A stretch of DNA of 64,000 bases from Bin87 sp965203985 (GCA_965203985.1 CBDBDS010000013.1:124001-188000); one strand, 5' to 3'; positions 8,378-16,921 are shown, counted from the first letter of the stretch. Program-made: numbers and translations. The notes: generated from the sequence alone by a model not told the origin.

Positions 8378-9658
8378 ATGGCCGGCCCGCTTGAAGGCAT
8401 CAACGTTGTCGAGTTCTCCACCATGATTGCCACGCCCACGGCCGGCATGCTGCTGGCTGACATGGGCGCCAACGTGATCAAGGTGGAACCCCCTTGGGGC
8501 GACCTGTGGCGCTATGCCCAGGCCGTGCTGCCCACCGACGGGCGGCCCTTCATGGCCTACAACCGGGGCAAGCGTTCCATGACGCTGAACCTGACCAGGC
8601 CGGAATCCGCCGACGTGGTGCGCCGCCTGACCGAACAGGCCGATGTGGTCCTGGCCAACAACCGGCCCGACGTTGCCGGTCGATTTGGCATCGACTATGA
8701 CACGCTGGCCGGTATCAACCCGTCGATAATCTACTGCGAGGGATCGGCCTTCGGCCACGAGGGACCCGACTCCTATCGGCCCGGCTACGACATCATCATC
8801 CAGGGCATGTCGGGCATAGCCACCGCCGAGGGCAAGGTCGTCAACGGTGTGCCGCAGCAGATCGTGGCCAGCCCCCTGGTGGACACCGCCTGCGGGCTCG
8901 CCCAGGCGTGGGCCGTGTGCGGCGCCCTGTTCGCCCGGGAGCGCAGTGCTCCTACAGGTGAGAAGGGCAAGGGTCAGAAGCTGGAGGCATCACTGCTTGG
9001 CACCGGCCTGCTGATGCTGGGCATGCGCTTCGTGCGCATCGACGGGATCGACAAGGCGCCGCACGCGGAGATCATGGAATCGGTGAACGCCATGTGGGCT
9101 GCGGGAACTCCGTACCCCGACCTGCTGGAGGTTTACGAGGCCCAGCATTTCCAGTCTCCCGGCAACATCTACTATCGGTTCTACCAGACCGCTGACGGCA
9201 TGATCGTGGTGGGGTGCCTGAACGACGGGCTGCGTCGGAAGATGCTCGAAGTGATCGGCATCCACGATATCCGCTTCGAGGAGGGCTACGACCAGCGTTC
9301 GCCGGAAGCCGCCGAGTTCGGGGCGAAGCTCATGACCGATGCGGAGGAGATCTTCAACGGCAAGACCAACAGCGAATGGCTGGACCTGCTGGATGCCGCC
9401 GGCGTCCCCGCCGGCCCGGTGCGCTTCGTCGAAGAGCTGTTCGAACACCCGCAGGTGGAGGCCAACAACCTGGCTATCGACGTGCACCACCGCGACCTGG
9501 GCACGGTGCGGATGGCCGGCCCACCGGCCACCTTCACCGCAACGCCCCTGGAGCCGGGCAACCTGCCCGCCCTGGGCGAGCACACCGAGGAGGTGCTGGC
9601 AGAGCTGGGCTACGGGGCGGAGGAAATCGGGCAGTGGCGCAGCGATAATGTACTATAA
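8378..9658 (+). CDS. CoA-transferase family III (CaiB/BaiF)
   Basis: A 426-residue single-domain enzyme of normal length. It opens 'MAGPLEGINVVEFSTMIATP', then 'LLADMGANVIKVEPPWGD' and 'YNRGKRSMTLNL'. The catalytic Asp is D169 in 'ASPLVDTACG', the same position as in formyl-CoA transferase. The C-terminal small domain ends 'GEHTEEVLAELGY', a family signature. A GGAG precedes ATG 8378. Acyl-CoA substrate unknown. It is unlike the fused double enzyme at 1594-4062, where one half lacks the Asp. Confidence 0.93.
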   Translation: MAGPLEGINVVEFSTMIATPTAGMLLADMGANVIKVEPPWGDLWRYAQAVLPTDGRPFMAYNRGKRSMTLNLTRPESADVVRRLTEQADVVLANNRPDVAGRFGIDYDTLAGINPSIIYCEGSAFGHEGPDSYRPGYDIIIQGMSGIATAEGKVVNGVPQQIVASPLVDTACGLAQAWAVCGALFARERSAPTGEKGKGQKLEASLLGTGLLMLGMRFVRIDGIDKAPHAEIMESVNAMWAAGTPYPDLLEVYEAQHFQSPGNIYYRFYQTADGMIVVGCLNDGLRRKMLEVIGIHDIRFEEGYDQRSPEAAEFGAKLMTDAEEIFNGKTNSEWLDLLDAAGVPAGPVRFVEELFEHPQVEANNLAIDVHHRDLGTVRMAGPPATFTATPLEPGNLPALGEHTEEVLAELGYGAEEIGQWRSDNVL

Positions 9659-9659
9659 T
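9654..9659 (+). promoter_or_regulatory. Consensus -10 box ahead of the toxin-like gene
   Basis: TATAAT 10 bp before the ATG at 9669, at the very end of the CoA-transferase gene. No good -35 is visible. A leaderless or very short-leader transcript is expected. Confidence 0.4.
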
Positions 9660-9668
9660 AGTATCACT

Positions 9669-9962
9669 ATGCCAGAATACGACTGGAACCCCGCCAAAGA
9701 CGAATTGCTGCGGCGTAACCGAATGCTGTCCTTTTACGACGTAGTGTATTCTTTGGAGCGCGGTGGCTTGCTGGACGATATAGAGCATCCCAATCAACAG
9801 CGGTATCCCCGACAGCGTATGTACGTAGTTCGTATTCGTGGTTACGTCCACGTGGTCCCTTATTACCGACGTGAATTCGATGAATTCCTCATCACCGTAT
9901 TTCCGCATAGCACATCTAACCGCAGATATTCTGATCTAAGCGGAGACGACGATGAGCAGTGA
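9669..9962 (+). CDS. BrnT-like toxin-family protein
   Basis: A 97-residue protein beginning 'YDWNPAKDELLRRNRMLSF' with later blocks 'GGLLDDIEHPNQQRYPRQ' and 'VVRIRGYVHVVPYY...EFLITVFPH'. This is the layout of the BrnT/RelE-fold ribonuclease toxins (F/Y-x-W/Y-D/N-P-x-K start, then the R-x-Y-P and I-x-x-Y-V-x-x-V-P strands). Such genes are normally followed by an overlapping antitoxin gene. Here the 3' end overlaps by 11 bp the start of a DNA methyltransferase whose N-terminus looks like that antitoxin. Base composition is lower in GC than the upstream gene. Confidence 0.7.
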   Translation: MPEYDWNPAKDELLRRNRMLSFYDVVYSLERGGLLDDIEHPNQQRYPRQRMYVVRIRGYVHVVPYYRREFDEFLITVFPHSTSNRRYSDLSGDDDEQ

Positions 9963-12072
9963 GAAGGATGAAAAGCAGTCAGGGCCTCCGAAGAGTGACG
10001 AGGAGTTCGACGCCTGGTGGCCTTTCGATGATGGCGACCTGGATGAATTCGAGCGCGAGATCGAGGAATCGCTCCAAGACTATGAGCCAGTCCCGGACCC
10101 TCACCACGAAGTGAAAAAGATACGCGCCGCGGAAATGGCCCGTCGCACTCTGGCCAAAGAGCACCCGGGGCGTATGACAGAGGAACAAGAGCAGCAGTTG
10201 CCCCCCGGTCTGCTCGCATACTGGCGCGGGGAGGCACCTACCCCCTATACCGACCCAACAGGTTGGGCGGAATTTGTTGATACCGCGGTGGGTGACTACG
10301 ACATAGTCTGGCTTGCGTCGTCGGATACTGACCAACGTGGCCAGATTGACACCGCTACTGTCGCCAACGGAGACTCACGCATGGTATTGCCCACTGCAAT
10401 TCCCAACCGCCTCTACTTCGGCGACAACCTAGACATCCTGCGCCAGTATGTCCCCGACGAATCCGTCGACCTGATCTACCTCGACCCGCCCTTCAACTCC
10501 AACGCCACCTACAATATCCTATTCAGGGAGCGCTCCGGCGAGGAATCCGCCGCTCAGATCACTGCCTTTGAGGACACTTGGCACTGGGGCTGGGAGTCGG
10601 AGACTGCCTTCCAGGAGGTGGTCACCCGGTGGCCGGGAAAGGTGGGCAGCCTCCTCACCGCACTGCGCCAGTTCCTCGGCCAGAACGACATGATGGCCTA
10701 TCTGACCATGATGGCCCAGCGGATGATCGAGCTCCACCGTGTCCTCAAGCCCACCGGCAGCATCTACCTCCACTGCGACCCCACTGCCAGCCACTACCTC
10801 AAGTTATTGCTGGATGCAGTGTTTGGCGCGGAAAACTTCAGAAACGAAATCGTCTGGAAACGGACTTACTCACACAATGATCCCAAGCGTTACGGACGCA
10901 TCTCCGATTCGCTGTTGTTCTACACAAAAAGCGGAGTTTATACCTGGAACACGCAATACCTGCCTTACGCAGAAGACTACGTCAACAAGTTCTATCGCAA
11001 TGAGGATGAGGGGGGCAAGTTTCAATCGGTAACGCTGACCGGCCCCGGTGTCAGAGACGGCGAATCCGGAGAACAATGGCGTGGGTATAACCCCACCGAC
11101 AGCGGAAGGCATTGGAGTGTTCCCCGTCGAATCATCCGGAGCATCGCCGGTGAAGCCGGCCTGAATCTGTCCATCAACGAACGCTTGGATTTGCTGGACG
11201 AACATGGCTATATCTACTGGCCGCCCAACGGTGACGCTCCTCGCCTCAAGCAATACCTTAGAGAGATGTCGGGAGTTCCGGTGCAAAACATCTGGACGGA
11301 CGTCGACCGACTGTCTGCCCACGACCGCGAGCGCCTCGGCTACCCCACCCAAAAGCCCGAGGCCCTGCTGGAGCGCATCATCAGCGCCAGCAGCAACGAG
11401 GGCGACGTCGTCCTCGATCCCTTCTGCGGCTGCGGCACCGCCACCGTCGCCGCCGAACGCCTCAACCGCCGCTGGATCGGCATCGACATCACCCACCTGG
11501 CCATCACCCTGGTCCGCCACCGCCTCCACGACAGCTTCGGCGACGACCTGCGCCCCTACGAAATCGTCGGCCAGCCCACCGACTCCGGCAGCGCCGCCGC
11601 CCTGGCCGAGCAGGACCGCTACCAGTTCGAGTGGTGGGCCCTGGGCTTGGTGGACGCCCGCCCGGCCAATGACATGCGGCGCGGGGCCGACGCCGGCGTG
11701 GACGGCTACATCAACTTCTTCGACGATGCCAGCGGCAAGCCCAAGCGCATCATCGCCCAGGTCAAGAGCGGCCATGTGAACCGCGGCATGATCGCCACCC
11801 TGAAAGGCGACATGGAACGGGAGAAGGCCGAGATCGGCGTGTTCATCACGCTGCAACCGCCCACCGAGCCCATGCGCCAGGAGGCCCTCTCTGCCGGCAT
11901 CTACACTCCGGAGCATTTCCCCGACCAGCAGCACCCGCGCGTGCAGATCCTGACCATTGACGAACTGCTTGCCGGTGCGGGCGTGTCGTATCCCCGGGGA
12001 GGCGCGCCGGCCACCTTCCGCCAGGCCCCGCGCCGTCGCCGCAGCCAGGGCCGACAGAGCAACCTGGTCTAG
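9952..12072 (+). CDS. Fused protein: antitoxin-like N-terminus, DNA methyltransferase, Mrr-like nuclease domain
   Basis: A 706-residue protein. Residues about 15-70 are acidic and helical ('DLDEFEREIEESLQDYE...EVKKIRAAEMARRTLAKE'), resembling the N-terminal half of antitoxins paired with BrnT-like toxins. Residues about 145-530 form a beta-class N6/N4 methyltransferase with DPPF (178-181) before FCGCGT (491-496). Residues about 555-690 resemble a PD-(D/E)xK restriction domain with GVDGY (D584) and AQVKSG (Q603, K605). Modification and cleavage in one chain suggest a self-contained R-M enzyme. Linkage to the toxin by an 11-bp overlap implies co-expression. The methyltransferase call is firm, the nuclease likely, and the antitoxin similarity is from memory of the family pattern. 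Confidence 0.85.
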   Translation: MSSEKDEKQSGPPKSDEEFDAWWPFDDGDLDEFEREIEESLQDYEPVPDPHHEVKKIRAAEMARRTLAKEHPGRMTEEQEQQLPPGLLAYWRGEAPTPYTDPTGWAEFVDTAVGDYDIVWLASSDTDQRGQIDTATVANGDSRMVLPTAIPNRLYFGDNLDILRQYVPDESVDLIYLDPPFNSNATYNILFRERSGEESAAQITAFEDTWHWGWESETAFQEVVTRWPGKVGSLLTALRQFLGQNDMMAYLTMMAQRMIELHRVLKPTGSIYLHCDPTASHYLKLLLDAVFGAENFRNEIVWKRTYSHNDPKRYGRISDSLLFYTKSGVYTWNTQYLPYAEDYVNKFYRNEDEGGKFQSVTLTGPGVRDGESGEQWRGYNPTDSGRHWSVPRRIIRSIAGEAGLNLSINERLDLLDEHGYIYWPPNGDAPRLKQYLREMSGVPVQNIWTDVDRLSAHDRERLGYPTQKPEALLERIISASSNEGDVVLDPFCGCGTATVAAERLNRRWIGIDITHLAITLVRHRLHDSFGDDLRPYEIVGQPTDSGSAAALAEQDRYQFEWWALGLVDARPANDMRRGADAGVDGYINFFDDASGKPKRIIAQVKSGHVNRGMIATLKGDMEREKAEIGVFITLQPPTEPMRQEALSAGIYTPEHFPDQQHPRVQILTIDELLAGAGVSYPRGGAPATFRQAPRRRRSQGRQSNLV

Positions 12073-12095
12073 CAGCGCGAACAGACAGACAATCA

Positions 12096-12115
12096 GGGCG
12101 ACCGACTGGTCGCCC
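12096..12115. terminator. Hairpin GGGCGACC-GACT-GGTCGCCC after the R-M gene
   Basis: Perfect 8-bp arms with a 4-base loop, 24 bp after the stop at 12072. The same arms occur at 47045-47064. Lacks a U-run, so it may instead be a dispersed palindromic repeat. Confidence 0.45.
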
Positions 12116-12181
12116 CGGTGTTCCGCATCGGGTGGTGGCGGACTTTGCAGTGGGGTATCGGGACGTCTGGCAGTGATGCCA

Positions 12182-12976
12182 CTACTGCGGACTGAGGTCC
12201 CTTTGGTCGAACTCGAACCAGCGGATTGTCCCGGCTTCCACCAGGCGCTGCACTTCGCGGTCGTTGTGTCTGCTGGCTACAGCGGGCACGGCGCTTACTC
12301 CGGTGAACCTGGTGAGGAACTCGGCGTTTCTGATGGCCCGATCGCTGTCGCGTTGGTCCGCGGTGTACGAGGCTTCTGCGGCCAGGAAAATCTCGTTTCC
12401 CTGCCGGTCAATTACCCTGCCCACCAGGTCAGCAAGATAGAAGCTTCTCCTGACGCCTGGCGCAATGTCGGCGGGGTTGTGCTGGCGGAGCATTTGCCTG
12501 AGGGCGTTGCCGTTCAGCACTTCGATCATCTGGAAACCGAAGCGTTCCGCGATGTCGTCGGCCATTTCGCGCGCTATGCGGCCGGCCACGTGGCCCTTCA
12601 GGTCACCGAGGTCGTCGGTGATCTGTTGCTGTCGGGCTTCGATTCTGGCGTTGGTCTCGCGCTGCTGCTCCATGAATGCCGTCAGCGTGCTGTCCAATGC
12701 AGCCAGGCGTTGGTCCACCCTGGCGTTGATCTCGCGCTGCTGCTCCATGAATGCCCTCAGCGTGCTTTCCAATGCAGCCAGGCGTTGGTCCACGCTGGCG
12801 TTGATCTCGCGCTGCTGCTCCATGAACGCCGTCACCGTGCTGGCGAAGGCGGCGAAGCGTTCGGGCAGTTCGAGCAGGTCGGCGACCAGCACGTGCTGCC
12901 GGACCTGCTGGAGGAACTCGGGGTCGTCGCGCAGGGCTTCGAGGAAGCGCGTCTTGTCGGCTGCGTTGAGGGTCAC
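12182..12976 (-). CDS. Coiled-coil protein with C-terminal nuclease-like domain, function unknown
   Basis: A 264-residue protein. Residues about 40-120 are three nearly identical 25-residue helical repeats (core 'FMEQQREINARVDQRLAAL'), followed by 'DDLGDLKGHVAGR'. A C-terminal alpha/beta domain carries 'SFYLADLVGRV' and 'NEIFLAAEASYTADQRD'. The layout recalls cyanobacterial and Chloroflexi coiled-coil proteins with a PD-(D/E)xK-like end, but the usual E-x-K reads E-A-S here, so activity is doubtful. No signal peptide or membrane segment. Monocistronic, reading towards the R-M gene. Confidence 0.65.
   Translation of the reverse strand: MTLNAADKTRFLEALRDDPEFLQQVRQHVLVADLLELPERFAAFASTVTAFMEQQREINASVDQRLAALESTLRAFMEQQREINARVDQRLAALDSTLTAFMEQQRETNARIEARQQQITDDLGDLKGHVAGRIAREMADDIAERFGFQMIEVLNGNALRQMLRQHNPADIAPGVRRSFYLADLVGRVIDRQGNEIFLAAEASYTADQRDSDRAIRNAEFLTRFTGVSAVPAVASRHNDREVQRLVEAGTIRWFEFDQRDLSPQ
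12651..12842. repeat. In-gene tandem repeat, 75-bp unit, about 2.5 copies
   Basis: Units begin at 12651, 12726 and 12801. They are nearly identical in DNA and encode the 25-residue coiled-coil repeat. An exact multiple of three keeps the frame, so copy number can change without loss of the protein. Confidence 0.85.
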
Positions 12977-13073
12977 GTTGGATTCTCCGTTGGCAACCCA
13001 TTATAACGCGGTTGGATGAATCCTGGCGTTGATCCGGTCCGGTTTCGGGACGTGCCCGTGCTGTGCGCGCAAC

Positions 13074-13100
13074 GGCGGGCCACGGTTTCCGTGGCCCGCC
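13074..13100. terminator. Strong hairpin, probable terminator of the small gene at 13209-13418
   Basis: Twelve-base arms GGCGGGCCACGG and CCGTGGCCCGCC around TTT, perfectly complementary. It lies about 110 bp downstream (reverse strand) of the small-protein gene and about 100 bp upstream of the coiled-coil gene. Confidence 0.55.
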
Positions 13101-13208
13101 GCAGATGTGGGAGTATGGGCGAGAGGCTGCCGGATGTCAGCAATTACGGGTTCTGATGCCCCATCCGAAATCCATCACCATCCCGCATTGGGGTGTTGTC
13201 CCCGCGCT

Positions 13209-13418
13209 CTACCGTTCGTCCTCCGTGAAGGAGTAGTAGCGCACGCCGGCCATGGGGATTCCGTAGCCAAAGCTGTAGACCCGGGCCGCGTGCTTTTCCG
13301 TCGAGACGGCGGAGCCGAACTCGTTGAGCGTCTCGGCCATGTCCCGTTCCACCTGCTCGCGCAGCAGTCCGGGCTGGCGTCGTTCTTCTGTAATCAGGCG
13401 TTCATTGGCAGTAACCAT
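13209..13418 (-). CDS. Small protein, member 1 of a local paralogous pair
   Basis: A 69-residue protein. It begins MVTANERLIT and ends with 'YGIPMAGVRYYSF', and shares this layout with the gene at 13739-13960. The middle is a helix ('LLREQVERDMAETLNEFG'). No known domain recognised. The start at 13418 is fixed by AGGAGG seven to twelve bases upstream and by alignment with the paralogue. Each copy has its own ribosome site and hairpin, so they are probably separate transcription units. Confidence 0.7.
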   Translation of the reverse strand: MVTANERLITEERRQPGLLREQVERDMAETLNEFGSAVSTEKHAARVYSFGYGIPMAGVRYYSFTEDER

Positions 13419-13526
13419 CGTCGTGTTCCTCCTTGCGTCAGTATCATTCCAAAGACTTGATATAGACCGTATCATATCGGAATATGTCCATTTTGTCAAA
13501 TGGCTGCCGGCTCAGGCGCACCGGCT

Positions 13527-13636
13527 TGTCATTGCGAGCGCAGCGTGGCAATCCCGTTGGCGCCGGGGAGTCCTTTGGGGCAGACGTGGCGGCTGCGGCG
13601 TCGAGATTGCCACGGCGCCAGCGCCTCGCAATGACA
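13527..13636. repeat. Palindromic intergenic repeat, family C ('TGTCATTGCGAGCG')
   Basis: Starts TGTCATTGCGAGCGCAGCG and ends with CGCCTCGCAATGACA, with an inner GGCAATCCCG...GAGATTGCC pair. Other copies are at 15550-15659, 42115-42274, 53823-53902 (halves only) and a variant at 56868-56909. It separates the two paralogous small genes. Confidence 0.85.
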
Positions 13637-13684
13637 GGTTTGCAGAAAACCGGGTCGCGCGAGGCTGCCGGGAGGCAAAGTAAT

Positions 13685-13708
13685 GGGGGCGACCTAACGG
13701 CCGCCCCC
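13685..13708. terminator. Hairpin downstream of the second small gene
   Basis: GGGGGCGACC-TAAC-GGCCGCCCCC with one mismatch in the arms, 30 bp downstream of the reverse-strand gene ending at 13739. Confidence 0.5.
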
Positions 13709-13738
13709 GGCGATCATCGCGCCTGATTGCCCACCGCT

Positions 13739-13960
13739 TTATGTCTCCGGGGCGAATCTGTAGTACCGCACTCCGGCCATGGGCACGCCGTACACCAGGG
13801 TCGGCGGGGAGATGCGGCAGGCGCGCTCCGGCGCGATCTCTTCCTTGTGGGCTCCAAACTCGGTCAGCGCTTCAGCCAGATCCCTTTCCACTTTCTCGGT
13901 CAATAGCCCGGTGACTTGCTCTTGATCCACGGTGACTAGACGTTCTTTGACGGTAACCAT
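13739..13960 (-). CDS. Small protein, member 2 of a local paralogous pair
   Basis: A 73-residue protein with the same plan as its neighbour: MVTVKERLVT start, helix 'LLTEKVERDLAEALTEFG', a variable middle, and the end 'YGVPMAGVRYYRF'. An AGGAGG lies upstream of the ATG at 13960. The variable middle (HKEEIAPERACRISPPTL) differs, while the N-terminal five and C-terminal twelve residues are nearly fixed. Conserved ends around a variable centre in an otherwise unknown family suggest a small regulatory or leader-type peptide, but no function can be assigned. Confidence 0.7.
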   Translation of the reverse strand: MVTVKERLVTVDQEQVTGLLTEKVERDLAEALTEFGAHKEEIAPERACRISPPTLVYGVPMAGVRYYRFAPET

Positions 13961-14082
13961 CGCTCCTAGCCTCCTGTATCGGTGTCGCCTCCACATTGCA
14001 AACCGGAATTTTGGTTATCATAATCAGCGATAACGGCGATGTCAAGCCCCAATGGCTAAAGTCGCGGCGTCTTTCTCAATCC

Positions 14083-14197
14083 ATCGTCAGAAGCAGGATT
14101 TGCCGGATTAAAGGATTATCAGGATTGAGTAGATGGCGCTGAGTGTGACCGCAATCCTGAAAATCCGATAATCCCGTGAATCCTGCTTCTGACGATT
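14083..14197. repeat. Long inverted-repeat element, family B
   Basis: A better-preserved copy of the element at 1479-1590. The left arm begins ATCGTCAGAAGCAGGATTT and the right arm ends AATCCTGCTTCTGACGATT, about 45-bp imperfect arms around a 25-bp centre. It lies between the small gene and the MFS gene. Confidence 0.8.
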
Positions 14198-14225
14198 GCT
14201 TACCCGGCGCCGGCGTCCGGCGGCG

Positions 14226-15431
14226 TCACTCCATGCGGCGTATGCGAGGTGCGCCCAGCGTGGCGGCGACGTTGATGGCCACGAGGGCCGCGCCGTTGAT
14301 GAGCAGGGCTCCGGGCGCTCCGACGAACCCGGCCAGGGCTCCCACGCCAACGTGGCCCACGGGGGCGAACCCGACGCTGAGCACCCAGGTGCCCATGGCC
14401 CGGCCGCGCTCCTCGTCCGGCACCAGGTCCTGCATCAACGTCTTGTACAACGTGTCCACGGCCATGGCGCAGGCGTTGACGAACAGCAGCACCACCAGAA
14501 AGGTGTAGATATTGACCGACAGCGAAAACGCCATCAGGCCGCCGCCGAACCCCAGGGCCGTTGCCATGGTCAGCCAGCCCTTCTTCCGGGTGGTGCCCAG
14601 GCCGGCGAGGATCCACAAGCCCAGCAAACCTCCCGCCTGGCGGCCGGCGGTCATCACGCCCAGACCCGTCGGGCCGACGTGGAGCACTTCCTTGGCGAAC
14701 ACCGGCAGCAGGGTCATGTGGGTGAAACCAAGCACCTCAGTGGTGGCGGTCAGGAACATCAGCATCAGGATGATGCGGTGCTCCCGCACCAGACTGACGT
14801 AACCGACCAGGTTGTCCAGCACCGACTGCGCTGACGTCCGCAGCGTGCGTCCCGGGTTGGCGATGGCCAGAATGGCCGCTGCTGACGCGGCGTAGCACAC
14901 AGCCGAGGCGACGAATTGCCAGCCGGGTCCCACCAGCTCGATCAGCGCCCCGGCGACCAGGGAGCCGATGATCCCGCCGCCCTGCATGGCCATCGCGGCC
15001 AAGGCCAGACCGTTCAGGGCTAAACTCGAGCCCACGATGTCGTAGGTGAAGGCCTGCCGGATGGTGATGGTGAACGCCAGCATGCTGCCCAGAACGGTCA
15101 CCAGCGCGATCACCACCCAGACGCTGGCCAGTCCGTAGAGCAGCAGCGCCGCCATCAGCAGGGCGGAGGCCGACGCCGCCAGGGTTCCGATCTGCAACAG
15201 AGCGCGACGAGACCAGCGGTCGGCGATGGCGCCGGACAGGATGCCCAGCACGAAAAAGGGCAGCATGCGGGCGCCGGCGCCCACACCCACCATGAACTCC
15301 GAACCGGTCAGCTCGAAGATCAGCCATCCGACCGAAACCTGCTCCATTCCCGTGGCCAGGGAGTAGAAGGCCGTCGATGCCCAGAGCAGGCGAAAATCCC
15401 TTATGCGGAGGGAGGCCGCCCAGTTCCACAT
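14226..15431 (-). CDS. MFS transporter, EntS/DUF894-type exporter
   Basis: A 401-residue protein with about twelve hydrophobic segments. Family signatures are 'RDFRLLWASTAFYSLATGMEQVSVGWLIFELTGS' at the N-terminus (here split: RDFRLLWAS, then GWLIFELTGS), 'GAIADRWSRR' in the loop between TM2 and TM3, and 'QDLVPDEERGRAMG' in the second half. This group exports siderophores, drugs or other small molecules by proton antiport. The start at 15431 is chosen because AAGG precedes it and the family begins shortly before the R-D-F-R block. Substrate unknown. Confidence 0.88.
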   Translation of the reverse strand: MWNWAASLRIRDFRLLWASTAFYSLATGMEQVSVGWLIFELTGSEFMVGVGAGARMLPFFVLGILSGAIADRWSRRALLQIGTLAASASALLMAALLLYGLASVWVVIALVTVLGSMLAFTITIRQAFTYDIVGSSLALNGLALAAMAMQGGGIIGSLVAGALIELVGPGWQFVASAVCYAASAAAILAIANPGRTLRTSAQSVLDNLVGYVSLVREHRIILMLMFLTATTEVLGFTHMTLLPVFAKEVLHVGPTGLGVMTAGRQAGGLLGLWILAGLGTTRKKGWLTMATALGFGGGLMAFSLSVNIYTFLVVLLFVNACAMAVDTLYKTLMQDLVPDEERGRAMGTWVLSVGFAPVGHVGVGALAGFVGAPGALLINGAALVAINVAATLGAPRIRRME

Positions 15432-15549
15432 GCCTTTCACAGGCCACGAATGATACACCCGCCCGTTGGCGTTCCCCAATCGTGCGGGCAACCGGTTTGT
15501 ACGCGGGTTTGTCTGGCCCGCAAGGTACCCGTACAGGGTTGCGGGAAAG

Positions 15550-15659
15550 TGTCATTGCGAGCGCAGCGCGGCAATCCCGTCGGAGATTGAGAGACCTTCA
15601 GGACAGACGTCGCTGCTACTGCGTCGAGATTGCCACGGCGCAAGCGCCTCGCAATGACA
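15550..15659. repeat. Palindromic intergenic repeat, family C
   Basis: Same ends as the copy at 13527-13636 (TGTCATTGCGAGCGCAGCG... CGCCTCGCAATGACA), with a diverged 40-bp centre. It lies between divergently transcribed MFS and tyrA genes. Confidence 0.85.
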
Positions 15660-15753
15660 ACCTCCTGAAGTCTGAACAGTTACCCCGCAAGGCGCGGCGT
15701 TTTACCAGCCACTATGGATGTTGTACACTTACCCCAACCTTCCTTAGGCAGAC

Positions 15754-16800
15754 GTGCTCGTGGCGCAAGTTACCGTAATCGGCACCGGACTCATCGGCAC
15801 TTCCCTGGGCCTGGCCCTCCGCGCATCCAGCCTGCGCAACCTCACCGTGGTCGGAACGGACGCCGACAGCGCGGCCCGTTCCGGCGCGCAACGGCGCGAC
15901 GCCTTCGACCGCGTGGAAGGTCGCCTGGGCAACGCCATCGCGGAGGCAGACATCATCATCCTGGCCACACCGGTTCTGGCCATGCGCGACCTCCTTGAGG
16001 GCATGGCCGACTACCTGCCCGAGGGCTGCGTCGTCACCGACGTGGGCAGCACCAAGACGCAGGTCCTCGAATGGGCCGACGAGTTTCTGCCCGACTCGGT
16101 GGATTTCGTGGGGGGGCATCCCATGGCCGGCCGGGAAACACCCGGGCCGGAAAACGCCGACGGCACCCTCTTCTCCGGCAAGCCCTATTGCGTAATCCCA
16201 AGCCCTCGGGCCAGTGAGCGCGCTGTGGGCGAGATATCCACCCTGGCCGAGGCCGTGGGCGGCGTGCCCTATTTCATCAGCGTGGACGAGCACGACAGCT
16301 TCGTCGCCGCGGTGAGCCATCTGCCCTTCGTCCTGTCCACCGCCCTGGTCGGCTGCACCAGCAAGTCCGCCAACTGGTCGGACATCGGCCAACTGGCTTC
16401 CTCTGGCTATCGCGACATCACGCGCCTGGCCTCGGGCGACCCGGTGATGCACCGGGACATCTGCGTCAGCAACGCCCAGCCCATCGTCGCCTGGATCGAC
16501 GCGTTTATACGGGAGTTGTACGAGTACCGTAAGCTCCTGGATACCGACGGCGAACTACCCGACACCGACGCCGTCGGTACTCTTTTTGAGGATGCCCGTC
16601 TCGCCCGCAACAAGTGGATGGCCGGGGAGGTCAATCCCCGTGCCCGTGAGTTGGAGAACACTCCCGAATATCCGACGTTCAGCCAGTCAATGGGCCAGAT
16701 GTTCCTGGGCGGCTTCGCCGACCGCGCCCGCCGCATGATGACGGGGGGCCCGCCTAATGACCGTCGAGGCAACGACCGCGACTCCGGGAACCGTCGCTGA
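15754..16800 (+). CDS. tyrA: Prephenate dehydrogenase (TyrA family)
   Basis: A 348-residue protein. The NAD-binding 'VTVIGTGLIGTSLGLALR' (GxGxxG) opens the chain. Further family blocks are 'ADIIILATPV', 'VTDVGSTKTQVLEWA' and 'FVGGHPMAGRETPGPENAD', the prephenate-binding His region. It oxidatively decarboxylates prephenate to 4-hydroxyphenylpyruvate for tyrosine. The start is a GTG (15754 or 15760), with only a weak AGG upstream. The final 25 residues are Arg/Gly/Asp-rich and non-conserved. aroA follows 121 bp later on the same strand, so the two make an aromatic amino acid unit. Confidence 0.93.
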   Translation: MLVAQVTVIGTGLIGTSLGLALRASSLRNLTVVGTDADSAARSGAQRRDAFDRVEGRLGNAIAEADIIILATPVLAMRDLLEGMADYLPEGCVVTDVGSTKTQVLEWADEFLPDSVDFVGGHPMAGRETPGPENADGTLFSGKPYCVIPSPRASERAVGEISTLAEAVGGVPYFISVDEHDSFVAAVSHLPFVLSTALVGCTSKSANWSDIGQLASSGYRDITRLASGDPVMHRDICVSNAQPIVAWIDAFIRELYEYRKLLDTDGELPDTDAVGTLFEDARLARNKWMAGEVNPRARELENTPEYPTFSQSMGQMFLGGFADRARRMMTGGPPNDRRGNDRDSGNRR

Positions 16801-16871
16801 CCGGGTGGCGTTTCGACCCCGGTTTCGCCCGACCGTCATTCCGGCTTCCGCCGGCGGTCACCGGGTCGGCA

Positions 16872-16902
16872 ACATCCTGTAAATCCTGTCCATCGATGTA
16901 AG
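16872..16902. repeat. Single arm of 'ATCCTGTCCATCGATG' repeat, family A
   Basis: Reads ACATCCTGTAAATCCTGTCC then ATCGATGTAA. Same motif as at 21908-21940 in the opposite orientation. Lies between tyrA and aroA. Confidence 0.7.
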
Positions 16903-16921
16903 AAAAACCGGAGGGACGCAG

